A stretch of DNA of 64,000 nucleotides. It comes from Pseudomonas sp. HN11 (GTDB lineage Bacteria > Pseudomonadota > Gammaproteobacteria > Pseudomonadales > Pseudomonadaceae). Positions 45,691 through 55,691 of the stretch are shown here, one piece after another. Within the stretch, counting starts at the first letter, position 1. Each line of letters opens with the position of its first letter. Both the position numbers and the translations under genes were made by a program. The notes under the pieces were generated by a model. It was given only the letters and a program-made list of their open reading frames with translations, made no database searches and was not told the origin of the DNA. The stretch covers positions 6,031,501 through 6,095,500 of the forward strand of contig NZ_CP089985.1 of assembly GCF_021390155.1 (NCBI RefSeq), written 5' to 3'.

Positions 45691-47700
45691 ATGTCCCGAC
45701 TCAATCCCCGGCAGCAAGAAGCCGTGAACTACGTCGGCGGCCCTCTATTGGTGCTCGCCGGTGCAGGCTCCGGCAAGACCAGCGTGATCACCCGCAAGAT
45801 CGCGCACCTGATCCAGCAGTGCGGCATCCGCGCCCAGTACATCGTCGCCATGACCTTTACCAATAAGGCGGCGCGGGAAATGAAAGAGCGCGTCGGCACC
45901 CTGCTCAAGGGTGGCGAAGGCCGTGGCCTCACCGTGTGCACTTTCCACAACCTGGGGCTGAATATCATCCGCAAGGAACATGCGCGGCTGGGCTACAAGC
46001 CGGGCTTCTCGATTTTCGACGAGACCGACGTGAAGTCGCTGATGACCGACATCATGCAAAAGGAATACGCAGGCGACGACGGCGTGGATGAGATCAAGAA
46101 CATGATCGGCGCCTGGAAAAACGACCTGATCCTGCCCGCGCAGGCCCTGGAGAACGCTCGCAACCCCAAGGAACAGACTGCCGCCATCGTCTACACCCAC
46201 TACCAGCGCACGCTCAAGGCGTTCAATGCGGTGGACTTCGACGACCTGATCCTGCTGCCGGTGAAGCTGTTCGAGGAACACGCCGACATCCTCGAAAAAT
46301 GGCAGAACAAAGTGCGCTACCTGCTGGTGGACGAATACCAGGACACCAACGCCAGCCAATACCTGCTGGTGAAAATGCTGATCGGCAAGCGCAACCAGTT
46401 CACCGTGGTAGGCGACGATGACCAGTCGATCTACGCCTGGCGCGGCGCTCGCCCGGAAAACCTGATGCTGCTCAAGGACGACTACCCGTCCCTGAAAGTG
46501 GTGATGCTGGAGCAGAACTACCGCTCCACCAGTCGCATCCTGCGTTGCGCCAACGTACTGATCTCGAACAACCCCCACGAATTTGAAAAACAACTGTGGA
46601 GCGAGATGGGCCATGGCGACGAGATTCGCGTGATCCGCTGCCGCAACGAAGACGCCGAAGCCGAGCGCGTGGCCGTGGAAATCCTCAGCCTGCACTTGCG
46701 TACCGACCGGCCCTACAGCGATTTCGCGATCCTGTACCGCGGCAACTACCAGGCCAAGCTGATCGAGCTGAAATTGCAGCATCACCAGGTGCCGTATCGC
46801 CTGTCGGGCGGCAACAGTTTTTTTGGACGTCAGGAAGTCAAAGACCTGATGGCCTACTTCCGCCTGATCGTGAACCCGGACGACGACAACGCCTTCCTGC
46901 GCGTGATCAACGTACCGCGCCGCGAGATCGGCTCCACGACCCTGGAAAAGCTCGGCAACTATGCCACTGAACGCAAGATCTCGATGTACGCCGCCACCGA
47001 CGAAATAGGCCTGGGCGAACACCTGGATTCGCGCTTCATCGATCGCCTGTCGCGCTTCAAGCGCTTCATGGACAAGGTCCGCGAGCAGTGCGCCGGCGAA
47101 GACCCGATCAGCGCCCTGCGTAGCATGGTCATGGACATCGACTACGAGAATTGGCTGCGCACCAACAGTTCCAGCGACAAGGCCGCGGATTACCGCATGA
47201 GCAACGTCTGGTTCCTGATCGAAGCACTGAAAAACACCCTGGAAAAAGACGAAGACGGCGAAATGACCGTCGAGGACGCCATCGGCAAGCTGGTGCTGCG
47301 CGACATGCTTGAGCGCCAGCAGGAAGAGGAAGACGGCGCCGAAGGCGTGCAGATGATGACCTTGCATGCGTCCAAGGGACTTGAATTCCCCTACGTGTTC
47401 ATCATGGGTATGGAAGAGGAAATCCTCCCACACCGCTCCAGCATCGAAGCCGACACCATCGAAGAAGAACGCCGCCTGGCGTACGTGGGCATTACCCGCG
47501 CGCGCCAGACGCTGGCCTTCACCTTTGCTGCCAAGCGCAAGCAATACGGAGAAATCATCGATTGTGCCCCCAGCCGGTTCCTGGACGAACTGCCGCCGGA
47601 CGACCTGGCCTGGGAAGGCAATGACGACACCCCGACCGAGGTGAAGGCCGTTCGCGGCAATACCGCCTTGGCGGATATACGCGCGATGTTAAAGCGCTAG
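45691..47700 (+). CDS. rep: ATP-dependent DNA helicase Rep
   Basis: A 669-residue 3'-5' SF1A helicase that helps replication past protein roadblocks. The N-terminal motif is SRLNPRQQEAVNYVGGPLLV; Walker A LAGAGSGKTSVI; motif Ia AMTFTNKAAREMKERV; motif II LLVDEYQDTN; motif III VGDDDQSIYAWRGA; motif IV LEQNYRSTSRIL; motif V MTLHASKGLEFPYV; motif VI YVGITRARQTL. The full Rep length and Rep-specific C-terminus distinguish it from UvrD. It precedes xpt, a conserved Pseudomonas pair. Confidence 0.97.
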   Translation: MSRLNPRQQEAVNYVGGPLLVLAGAGSGKTSVITRKIAHLIQQCGIRAQYIVAMTFTNKAAREMKERVGTLLKGGEGRGLTVCTFHNLGLNIIRKEHARLGYKPGFSIFDETDVKSLMTDIMQKEYAGDDGVDEIKNMIGAWKNDLILPAQALENARNPKEQTAAIVYTHYQRTLKAFNAVDFDDLILLPVKLFEEHADILEKWQNKVRYLLVDEYQDTNASQYLLVKMLIGKRNQFTVVGDDDQSIYAWRGARPENLMLLKDDYPSLKVVMLEQNYRSTSRILRCANVLISNNPHEFEKQLWSEMGHGDEIRVIRCRNEDAEAERVAVEILSLHLRTDRPYSDFAILYRGNYQAKLIELKLQHHQVPYRLSGGNSFFGRQEVKDLMAYFRLIVNPDDDNAFLRVINVPRREIGSTTLEKLGNYATERKISMYAATDEIGLGEHLDSRFIDRLSRFKRFMDKVREQCAGEDPISALRSMVMDIDYENWLRTNSSSDKAADYRMSNVWFLIEALKNTLEKDEDGEMTVEDAIGKLVLRDMLERQQEEEDGAEGVQMMTLHASKGLEFPYVFIMGMEEEILPHRSSIEADTIEEERRLAYVGITRARQTLAFTFAAKRKQYGEIIDCAPSRFLDELPPDDLAWEGNDDTPTEVKAVRGNTALADIRAMLKR

Positions 47701-47747
47701 AATCGACTACTTTTTAATCTACTTTTCGGCGCACACCGCGCCATTAG

Positions 47748-48332
<585 letters not shown>

Positions 48333-48354
48333 CCGATGCCTGAACCCGATTAAA

Positions 48355-48447
48355 AATGTGGGAGCGGGCTTGCTCGCGAATGCGGTGGATCGGTCAGTAG
48401 ATTCAGCGACTGACCTCCGCGTTCGCGATCAAGCCCGCTCCCACATT
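48355..48447. repeat. REP-type inverted repeat pair
   Basis: The arms AATGTGGGAGCGGGCTTGCT and AAGCCCGCTCCCACATT enclose about 55 bases between the convergent xpt and the CoA-transferase gene. Same unit as at 3433-3526. Confidence 0.88.
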
Positions 48448-48463
48448 GGTTTTGTGCTGGCTG

Positions 48464-50386
48464 TCAGTGCGCGGTGGCCTGGAGGCCGGCGAGCAATAAA
48501 CGCTGATACAGGTCTTCCTTCAGCCCCTCCGGCTTATCCAACCGCATCCGCTTCAAATGCTCCGGATACGCCTCCGGCTCCGGCGCATCCAATGCCGCCT
48601 TGCCTAACTCCAAAATCTCCGTCAGCTTGAATTTGCTCTTGAGCCAGTTCAGCGCCCGCAACAAATCCCGCTCTTCGTCAGTGAAATCACTGCCCAGCGG
48701 ATACTCCGGGAACAACCGACGATGGCGCGCCTGAATAGCCTGTAGCCGCACGGGCGTGTTATCGGCAAAGCGCGGATCCAGCTGGAAATCCTTGGGCAAC
48801 TTGCCGGCTTTTTGCGCCTGCTCGATCAAATCTTCCTGGAAGCGTGAGTCAGTAATGTTCAGCAACGCCTCGATCACCTTGGCATCCGTCTGACCGCGCA
48901 AGTCGGCGATTCCGTACTCGGTGATGACAATATCCCTCAGATGACGGGGAATGGTGCAGTGGCCATAGTCCCAGACGATATTGGAACTGACCTCCCCCGC
49001 CGACTCGCGCCAACTGCGCAGGATCAGGATCGAGCGCGCACCTTCAAGCGCATGACCCTGGGCTACAAAGTTGTACTGCCCACCCACGCCGCTGAGCACA
49101 CGGCCGTCGTCCAGTTGGTCGGCGACACCCGCACCGAGCAGCGTTACCATAATTGCGCTGTTGATAAACCGCGCATCCAGGCGTTGCAGGCGCTTGAGTT
49201 CTTCCTGGCCGTACAGCTCGTTGATGTAGCTGATGCGGGTCATGTTGAATTCGAGGCGCTTGGCGTGGGTCATTTCCTGCAGGCGCCGGTAAAAACTCCT
49301 CGGGCCCAGGAAGAATCCGCCGTGAACCGAGATGCCGTCGGGCTGCGCGGCGTCGTCGAGCGTGCCGGCGTTAGCCTGTTCCTGCGTTGCCACATCCGGG
49401 TAGACCTTGCGGCGGATAATCCCCGCGTCCGCCAGCACCAACAGGCCGTTGACGAACATTTCGCTGCAACCGTAGAGGCCACGGGCGAACGGATCGACGC
49501 CGCCTTCGCGGCTGATCAATGGTGCCCACTGATAGACGTCCAGGTCAGTCAGCAGCAACCGATAGGCTTCGTTGTCCGCCTGGCGCGCCAGCAGCGCGGC
49601 GGTCAGCGCGTCCCCCATGGAGCCGATGCCGATCTGCAAGGTACCGCCATCACGCACCAAGGTGCTGGCATGCAGGCCGATAAAGTGGTCTTGGAAGCCC
49701 ACCGGCATGTTCGGTGTGGAGAACAGCGTGGTGCTGTCTTTTTCATCGATCAGGTAATCGAAGGCGTCCATGCCCAGTTCGGCATCGCCGGGCATGTAGG
49801 GCAAATCGCTGTGGACTTGGCCGACAATCAGCACGGTTTCACCGGCATCGCGGCGCTTGGCGATCATTGGCAACAGGTCGAGGGTGATATCCGGGTTACA
49901 GCTCAGGCTCAGGCGATCGGGGTGTTCGCTGCTGCTGGCGACCAGTTGCGCGACCAGGTTCAGCCCGGCGGCGTTGATGTCGCGGGCAGCGTGGCTGTAG
50001 TTGCTGCTCACGTAGTCCTGCTGCGCCGACTCGCTGTGCAACAAGCTGCCAGGCTGCATGAAGAACTGCTGTACGTGGATATTTTTCGGAAGGCTGTCTT
50101 TGTGCAGGTCCGCCAGAAAATCCAGCTCGGGATAATCGCCAAACACCCGCTCGATGAAGGGTTCCAGAAAGCGCTTCTGCAAGCCATCGCCCATCGTCGG
50201 CCGACCCAGGCTGAGCGCGGTGTAGATAGTCAGTGCCCGATCCGGCAACTTGGCGACACGCCGGTACAGCGCGTTGACGAACAGATTCGGCTTGCCCAAG
50301 CCCAACGGCATGCCCATGTGGATATGCGCCGGCAACCGCTCCAGCACATCGTCAACTGCTTGCTCGATTGAACACAACTGCACCAT
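48464..50386 (-). CDS. Acetyl-CoA hydrolase/transferase family protein
   Basis: A 640-residue CoA-transferase family I enzyme. The C-terminal AcetylCoA_hyd_C domain is clear: GVGGQYNFVAQGHALEGARS and the VITEYGIADLRGQTDAKV motif, which contains the catalytic-type glutamate region. The N-terminus (HIHMGMPLGLGKPNLFVNAL) forms the first CoA-transferase fold. It is longer than succinyl-CoA:acetate transferases (about 500) and lies apart from any acetate operon. Its exact acyl donor cannot be told. A terminator separates it from the cytochrome gene upstream on the same strand only by orientation. Confidence 0.88.
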   Translation of the reverse strand: MVQLCSIEQAVDDVLERLPAHIHMGMPLGLGKPNLFVNALYRRVAKLPDRALTIYTALSLGRPTMGDGLQKRFLEPFIERVFGDYPELDFLADLHKDSLPKNIHVQQFFMQPGSLLHSESAQQDYVSSNYSHAARDINAAGLNLVAQLVASSSEHPDRLSLSCNPDITLDLLPMIAKRRDAGETVLIVGQVHSDLPYMPGDAELGMDAFDYLIDEKDSTTLFSTPNMPVGFQDHFIGLHASTLVRDGGTLQIGIGSMGDALTAALLARQADNEAYRLLLTDLDVYQWAPLISREGGVDPFARGLYGCSEMFVNGLLVLADAGIIRRKVYPDVATQEQANAGTLDDAAQPDGISVHGGFFLGPRSFYRRLQEMTHAKRLEFNMTRISYINELYGQEELKRLQRLDARFINSAIMVTLLGAGVADQLDDGRVLSGVGGQYNFVAQGHALEGARSILILRSWRESAGEVSSNIVWDYGHCTIPRHLRDIVITEYGIADLRGQTDAKVIEALLNITDSRFQEDLIEQAQKAGKLPKDFQLDPRFADNTPVRLQAIQARHRRLFPEYPLGSDFTDEERDLLRALNWLKSKFKLTEILELGKAALDAPEPEAYPEHLKRMRLDKPEGLKEDLYQRLLLAGLQATAH

Positions 50387-50481
50387 CCGACCCTCCTGAA
50401 CATTCCATGATTAGGGGTTGGACCGAGCTTGCCGGGTCTTTGCTGCAAAGAACAGTGCTGAAACACAAATCACGGGAACAA

Positions 50482-50508
50482 AAAAGCCGCTTGTAAGCGG
50501 CTTTTTGG
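50482..50508. terminator. Rho-independent terminator of the cytochrome gene
   Basis: AAAAAGCCGCTT-GT-AAGCGGCTTTTTGG, a strong stem with A-run and T-run, lies 12 bases past the cytochrome stop. Confidence 0.88.
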
Positions 50509-50519
50509 CGAAGATCGGA

Positions 50520-50945
50520 TTATTTCAACCCGGACATCTTCTCGATCGCACCTTTGAGGTCATCATCCGAGCAATCTGAGCAGGTGCCTTTGGGTGGCAT
50601 GGCGTTGATGCCTGTGATCGCCTTGGCCAGGATGCCGTCCAGGCCGCCCTGATGGTCGGCGCGTTCTTTCCAGGCAGCGGTGTCACCGATTTTCGGCGCG
50701 CCCAGCAGGCCGGTGCCATGGCAAGCGTTGCAATGCTTGGCGATGATTTCATCCGGCGTCTTCGCCGCGCCGCCGCCCGCGGCGACCGCCACTTCCATCC
50801 CTTTGCATTCCTGACCCTGTACGCAGACCTGGCCGACAGGTTCCAGGCGCTTGGCAATGTCGTCATTGGTCGCAGCTTGAGCGCTGACAGCCCATAGGGC
50901 CAGTACGGTTGCTGGTGCAGCCAGCATTTTCATAATTAGGTTCAC
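50520..50945 (-). CDS. Cytochrome c5 (CycB-like)
   Basis: A 141-residue periplasmic monohaem c-type cytochrome. A signal peptide (MNLIMKMLAAPATVLALWAV...AQA) precedes the mature part. The haem site is CNACHGTG; the methionine ligand lies in AMPPKGTCSDCSD, where the two extra cysteines form the disulphide typical of cytochrome c5. It starts at GTG with GAGGG upstream; ATG at 50933 is an alternative. Role: electron transfer to terminal oxidases. Location before the pauR-like gene matches P. aeruginosa. Confidence 0.92.
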   Translation of the reverse strand: MNLIMKMLAAPATVLALWAVSAQAATNDDIAKRLEPVGQVCVQGQECKGMEVAVAAGGGAAKTPDEIIAKHCNACHGTGLLGAPKIGDTAAWKERADHQGGLDGILAKAITGINAMPPKGTCSDCSDDDLKGAIEKMSGLK

Positions 50946-51114
50946 GCGTTCACCCTCAATGGTGGCTATTCACGCCTGCGGCCACGGTTTCGCAGGCGGC
51001 GAAAGTATAGCGGTTAGCCCGCCCGGCCGAAACAACCCTATTAAATAAAGGGAGATTCGGCTTCACGGATACAGCCACGGGAGTCTCTGCAACGCTGGCA
51101 GGACGCCTCTTTTC

Positions 51115-51663
51115 TTAAAAGTTCGCGGGTGTGGCTGCGCTGATTAGTCGCGCCGGCACGTCGAACGGATTGCGAAAACGATGAGGCTTGGTGCTTTCAA
51201 AGTAGTAGCTATCGCCGGCTTCGAGCACAAAAGTTTCAAGACCGACCACCAACTCCAGGCGACCTTCCACCAGAATCCCGGTTTCTTCGCCTTCGTGGGT
51301 GAGCATTTCTTCGCCCGTGTCGGCGCCCGGCGGGTAGATTTCGTTGAGAAACGCAATCGCCCGGCTGGGGTGCGCCCGACCTACCAGTTTCATGGTGACG
51401 GCGCCGTCAGAGATGTCGATCAGCTCATTGGCTTTATAGACGATCTGTGTCGGTATTTCCTGGAGGATCTCCTCGGAAAAGAACTCGACCATGGACATAG
51501 GGATGCCGCCCAGCACCTTGCGTAAGGAGCTGATCGAGGGGCTGACACTGTTTTTTTCGATCATCGAAATGGTGCTGTTGGTGACACCCGCGCGCTTGGC
51601 GAGCTCGCGCTGGGAAAGACCCTTCAGTTTACGGATGGATTGCAGTCGTTCGCCGACGTCCAA
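51115..51663 (-). CDS. pauR: Polyamine-responsive regulator (PauR-like)
   Basis: A 182-residue protein with an N-terminal XRE-type HTH (LSQRELAKRAGVTNSTISMI, residues 17-36) and a C-terminal cupin (HEGEETGILVEGRLELVVG). This is the PuuR/PauR architecture. PauR represses polyamine catabolism genes in Pseudomonas and is relieved by putrescine and cadaverine. Nearby genes for a gamma-glutamylpolyamine-type oxidase and aldehyde dehydrogenase support the role. Confidence 0.88.
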   Translation of the reverse strand: MDVGERLQSIRKLKGLSQRELAKRAGVTNSTISMIEKNSVSPSISSLRKVLGGIPMSMVEFFSEEILQEIPTQIVYKANELIDISDGAVTMKLVGRAHPSRAIAFLNEIYPPGADTGEEMLTHEGEETGILVEGRLELVVGLETFVLEAGDSYYFESTKPHRFRNPFDVPARLISAATPANF

Positions 51664-51779
51664 TGCAGGTGCCTCCTAGGATTCAGGCTTTGTTGTAATT
51701 GAGCGTTATCATGGCGACAGCGTTCAGTATTTACAACACTTGGGCCTAAATCCTGGGCGGTTGTATTCGTGCCCGGCGA

Positions 51780-52853
51780 TCAAACGTCGGAATAGAGCCT
51801 TGGCACGCGGCGCAGGTTGCAGAACAACTGGTAGGGAATGGTCTCGGCGGCGACCGCGACATCACTGGCAAGGATGTTTTTGCCCCACAGTTCCACCGTG
51901 GAGCCGAGCCCGGCCTGAGGCACGTCCGTCAAGTCGATGCACAGCATGTCCATGGACACGCGGCCCAGCAAATGGCTGCGTTGCCCGGCCACCAGTACAG
52001 GCGTACCCGTCGGCGCGTGACGTGGGTAGCCATCGGCATAACCCATGGCAACCACGCCGATACGCATGGGTTTCGGCGTAATGAACTTGGCACCGTAGCC
52101 CACCGGTTCGCCGGCCGGCAATTCCCGTACACAGATCACCTTGGATTCCAGCGTCATCACCGGCTGCAAACGAGCGGCCACAGCCTGGTCTTCACCAAAA
52201 GGCGTGGCGCCATAGAGCATGATGCCGGGGCGTACCCAGTCGCTGGACACATTCGGCCAGCCCATCACTGACGGCGAGTTGCGCAGGCTGACCTCGGCCG
52301 ACAAGCCCTGGCGCGCCGCTTCAAACACGGCCACCTGTTCATCACTGCGCACGCAGTCGAGTTCATCAGCGCGCGCAAAATGGCTCATCAGGACGATTTT
52401 GGCGACTTTGCCGCTGGCCAGCAGGCGTTGGTAGGCCTCGTGATAATCCTTCGGATGCAAGCCAACGCGGTGCATGCCCGAGTCGAGCTTGAGCCAGATA
52501 GCCAGTGGCTTGCTCAGTTGGGCCTGTTCAATGGCCTCCAGCTGCCACAGCGAATGCACTACGCACCAGAAATCATGCTCGATGATCAGCGGCAGTTCGT
52601 CGGCCTCGAAAAAACCTTCCAGCAACAGCACCGGCGCACGGATTCCGGCGGCACGTAGCTCCAAGGCTTCCTCGATGCATGCCACGGCGAACCCATCTGC
52701 TTCGCCTTCCAACGCCTGAGCCACACGCACGGCGCCATGTCCGTAGGCATCGGCCTTGATCACGGCAAGGGCCTTGGCCCCCGTGACTTCACGAGCCAAT
52801 TGGTAGTTGTGGCGCAGGGCTTGGAGATCAATCAGGGCACGGGCAGGACGCAT
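51780..52853 (-). CDS. dadX: Alanine racemase (catabolic)
   Basis: A 357-residue PLP enzyme that interconverts L- and D-alanine. The PLP lysine is Lys33 in [15 protein letters not shown]. The catalytic-tyrosine segment is [10 protein letters not shown], and the C-terminal domain contains [14 protein letters not shown]. As the last gene of the dadA-ridA-dadX set it is the catabolic DadX rather than biosynthetic Alr: it supplies D-alanine to DadA. Confidence 0.95.
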   Translation of the reverse strand: MRPARALIDLQALRHNYQLAREVTGAKALAVIKADAYGHGAVRVAQALEGEADGFAVACIEEALELRAAGIRAPVLLLEGFFEADELPLIIEHDFWCVVHSLWQLEAIEQAQLSKPLAIWLKLDSGMHRVGLHPKDYHEAYQRLLASGKVAKIVLMSHFARADELDCVRSDEQVAVFEAARQGLSAEVSLRNSPSVMGWPNVSSDWVRPGIMLYGATPFGEDQAVAARLQPVMTLESKVICVRELPAGEPVGYGAKFITPKPMRIGVVAMGYADGYPRHAPTGTPVLVAGQRSHLLGRVSMDMLCIDLTDVPQAGLGSTVELWGKNILASDVAVAAETIPYQLFCNLRRVPRLYSDV

Positions 52854-52932
52854 GGCGGCAGGCTTCTAGACGGCAGAGTGAAGAAAAACCGGTACCGACC
52901 GACAATACCGGCACCGAGAGAGGGATCGTTGT

Positions 52933-53286
52933 TTAAGGCAAGGCCGCCACGACGGACAGCTCTACCAGGATTTCCGGTTCGCACAGCTTGGCTTCAACCG
53001 TGGCACGGGCCGGCGCAACACCTTTGGGCAGCCACTTGTCCCACACTGCGTTCATGCCAGCGAAATCCGCGTCGATGTCTTTCAGGTAGATCGTCACCGA
53101 CAGCAGCTTGCTCTTGTCAGTCCCGGCCAGGTCCAGCAACCGCTCGATATTGGCCAGGGTTTCACGGGTCTGCTGTTCAATTCCGGCGTTCATGTCGTCG
53201 CCGACTTGCCCGGCCAGATACACGGTACCGCTGTGGACAACGATCTGGCTCATGCGCTCATTGGTGAGCTGGCGCTGGATTGACAT
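52933..53286 (-). CDS. RidA family protein
   Basis: A 117-residue YjgF/YER057c/UK114-family protein between dadA and dadX. DadA makes imino acids, and RidA enzymes hydrolyse such imines, so the context is sensible. The start at 53286 ([14 protein letters not shown]) overlaps the dadA 3' end by 29 bases. Odd: at the position of the catalytic arginine of RidA (VEVARLP in E. coli) I read VEAKLCEPE, a lysine, so deaminase activity may be absent or altered. Confidence 0.92.
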   Translation of the reverse strand: MSIQRQLTNERMSQIVVHSGTVYLAGQVGDDMNAGIEQQTRETLANIERLLDLAGTDKSKLLSVTIYLKDIDADFAGMNAVWDKWLPKGVAPARATVEAKLCEPEILVELSVVAALP

Positions 53287-54559
53287 GTTGTGCGGACTCC
53301 TGGTGGTTGCCATAACGGGAAATATCGAGGCCTTCAGCGCTGATCTGCGGCGTTTTCCTGGCCATCAGGTCAGCCAGCAAGCGACCGGAGCCACAGGCCA
53401 TGGTCCAACCGAGGGTGCCGTGGCCGGTATTCAGAAACAGGTTCTTGAACGGAGTGGCACCGACAATCGGCGTGCCATCGGGGGTGGTCGGGCGCAGGCC
53501 AGTCCAGAAAGTGGCTTCGGTCAAATCGCCGCCCTGAGGATAAAGGTCGTTGACGATCATCTCCAGGGTTTCGCGTCGACGCGGATTCAGCGACAGGTCA
53601 AAACCGGCTATTTCAGCCATGCCGCCAACGCGGATGCGGTTGTCGAAACGGGTGATCGCGACCTTGTAGGTCTCGTCGAGAATGGTCGAGGTCGGCGCCA
53701 TCGCCGGATTGGTGATCGGCACGGTCAACGAATAGCCCTTGAGCGGGTACACCGGTGCCTTGATCCCCAACGGCTTGAGCAATTTCGGCGAGTAACTGCC
53801 GAGGGCCAGTACGTAGCGATCAGCGGTTTCCAGCTTGCCGTCGATCCACACACCGTTGATGCGGTCACCGGCGTAGTCGAGGCGCTGGATGTCCTGTTCG
53901 AAGCGGAACTCCACACCCAGTTGCTTGCACATATCGGCCAAGCGGGTGGTGAACATCTGGCAGTCGCCGGTCTGGTCGTTCGGCAGGCGCAAGGCACCGG
54001 CAAGGATATCGGTGACGCTGGCCAGGGCCGGCTCGACGCGGGCGATGCCGGCGCGGTCGAGCACTTCGAATGGCACACCGGACTCTTTCAATACGGCGAT
54101 GTCCTTGGCCGCGCCATCCAGCTGCGCCTGGGTGCGGAACAGTTGGGTCGTCCCCAGGCTGCGGCCTTCGTAGGCAATGCCGGTTTCCGCGCGAAGTTCG
54201 TCGAGGCAGTCGCGGCTGTACTCGGACAGACGCACCATGCGCTCCTTGTTAACCGCGTAACGGCTGGCCGTGCAGTTGCGCAGCATCTGCGCCATCCACA
54301 GGTATTGGTCGATATCGGCGGTGGCCTTGATCGCCAGCGGCGCGTGGCGCTGCAGCAGCCATTTGATGGCCTTGAGCGGTACGCCCGGCGCGGCCCATGG
54401 CGAAGCATAACCAGGGGAAACCTGGCCGGCGTTGGCGAAGCTGGTTTCCATGGCAGCGGTGGGCTGACGGTCGACGACGACCACTTCAAAGCCAGCCCGC
54501 GCCAAATAATAGGCACTGGTCACACCAATGACGCCGCTACCCAAGACCAGAACGCGCAT
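53258..54559 (-). CDS. dadA: D-amino acid dehydrogenase, small subunit
   Basis: A 433-residue membrane-associated flavoprotein that oxidises D-alanine to pyruvate and ammonia. The start [20 protein letters not shown] at 54559 places the FAD-binding GxGxxG at residues 7-13 as in other DadA. The C-terminal [19 protein letters not shown] and [14 protein letters not shown] motifs are DAO-family. It is divergent from lrp, whose product activates dadAX with alanine in related bacteria, and is first of dadA-ridA-dadX. Confidence 0.96.
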   Translation of the reverse strand: MRVLVLGSGVIGVTSAYYLARAGFEVVVVDRQPTAAMETSFANAGQVSPGYASPWAAPGVPLKAIKWLLQRHAPLAIKATADIDQYLWMAQMLRNCTASRYAVNKERMVRLSEYSRDCLDELRAETGIAYEGRSLGTTQLFRTQAQLDGAAKDIAVLKESGVPFEVLDRAGIARVEPALASVTDILAGALRLPNDQTGDCQMFTTRLADMCKQLGVEFRFEQDIQRLDYAGDRINGVWIDGKLETADRYVLALGSYSPKLLKPLGIKAPVYPLKGYSLTVPITNPAMAPTSTILDETYKVAITRFDNRIRVGGMAEIAGFDLSLNPRRRETLEMIVNDLYPQGGDLTEATFWTGLRPTTPDGTPIVGATPFKNLFLNTGHGTLGWTMACGSGRLLADLMARKTPQISAEGLDISRYGNHQESAQHVNPAPAHQ

Positions 54560-54713
54560 TTTTATATCCTCATCGCGGGCATGGCCGCTGACGTATTGTT
54601 CGAGCAATGATGAGCGCAGTGTAAAAAACAATGGCCAGTGCATTTCACTATATAACTGCCTATATTTGGCGACAATTCTCGGCAAAAACCCTTTTCACAG
54701 AGGCGTATCCCCT

Positions 54714-55202
54714 ATGCGTACCAACACCCAGACCAAGCGGGAGCTGGACAAGATCGACCGCAACATCCTGCGCCTCCTGCAAACCGACGGGCGTATTTCG
54801 TTCACGGAGTTGGGGGAGAAGGTCGGGCTGTCGACGACGCCCTGCACGGAACGCGTGCGTCGGCTGGAGCGTGAAGGGATCATCATGGGCTACAACGCAC
54901 GGCTCAATCCCCAGCATTTGAAGGGTAGTTTGCTGGTATTTGTCGAGATCAGCCTCGATTACAAGTCTGGCGACACTTTTGAGGAGTTTCGCCGCGCGGT
55001 GCTGAAATTGCCCCATGTGCTGGAGTGCCACTTGGTCTCGGGCGACTTTGACTACCTGGTGAAAGCGCGGATTTCCGAGATGGCGTCGTACCGCAAATTG
55101 CTGGGCGATATCCTGCTCAAGCTGCCCCATGTGCGGGAGTCCAAGAGCTATATCGTGATGGAAGAGGTGAAAGAGAGCTTGAATTTGCCTATCCCTGACT
55201 AA
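54714..55202 (+). CDS. lrp: Lrp/AsnC family regulator of D-alanine catabolism
   Basis: A 162-residue leucine-responsive type regulator. The HTH is ISFTELGEKVGLSTTPCTER (about residues 29-48), and the RAM ligand domain follows (GSLLVFVEISLDYKSGDTFE to the C-terminus). Its place divergent from dadA makes it the DadR/Lrp regulator, which in P. aeruginosa responds to L-alanine. The intergenic gap of about 155 bases should hold its sites. Confidence 0.94.
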   Translation: MRTNTQTKRELDKIDRNILRLLQTDGRISFTELGEKVGLSTTPCTERVRRLEREGIIMGYNARLNPQHLKGSLLVFVEISLDYKSGDTFEEFRRAVLKLPHVLECHLVSGDFDYLVKARISEMASYRKLLGDILLKLPHVRESKSYIVMEEVKESLNLPIPD

Positions 55203-55222
55203 CGACTAACTGAGTCCAGCCG

Positions 55223-55576
55223 TTACACCAGCACCTGCCGGGTGCTCGTCATGTATTCGTGGATCTGCTTTTCCACCCTTGGGTGAATCAGCTCCACCGG
55301 CCGCCGCCCATTCGGGCACGGCAAGGTCTTGGTGGTGCCGAACAGTCGACAGATCAGCGGTCGCTCGTCGTATACCGTGCAGCCGTTGGGCCCCAGGTGT
55401 ACGCAGTTCAGTTCATCCATGGCCGCGTCCTGCTCGGCGGCGGTCTTGCGCGGCAGGCGCGACATTTCCTCGGGCGAGGTGGTCACCGGCCCACAGCAGT
55501 CGTGGCAACCGGGGACACACTCGAACGAAGGAATCTGCCGGCGCAGCGCGCTGATTTTCTGACTGTTGCAACTCAT
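55223..55576 (-). CDS. YkgJ family cysteine cluster protein
   Basis: A 117-residue protein with the YkgJ CxxxCxxCC pattern: CVPGCHDCCGPV (residues 20-31), later NCVHLGPNGCTVYDERPLIC and RLFGTTKTLPCPNG. These cysteines probably bind a metal or iron-sulphur cluster. Function unknown. It lies convergent to lrp and divergent from the oxidoreductase. Confidence 0.9.
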   Translation of the reverse strand: MSCNSQKISALRRQIPSFECVPGCHDCCGPVTTSPEEMSRLPRKTAAEQDAAMDELNCVHLGPNGCTVYDERPLICRLFGTTKTLPCPNGRRPVELIHPRVEKQIHEYMTSTRQVLV

Positions 55577-55691
55577 CGAAACACATACCGAACAGCGAAT
55601 AGAGGTGGATTCTGCCGCAAAACGCCCTGCGCAGACAGCTTCGTCTGACCGCTGTATCCTGCGTCAAATTTTCCAAACAGGGATGCTCCCC

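Noticed and set aside
45745..47544. Long minus-strand open frame of 599 codons
   Set aside because: Antisense shadow of rep, caused by high GC at third positions.
48941..50371. Plus-strand open frame of 476 codons
   Set aside because: Antisense shadow of the CoA-transferase gene; composition is unlike a protein.
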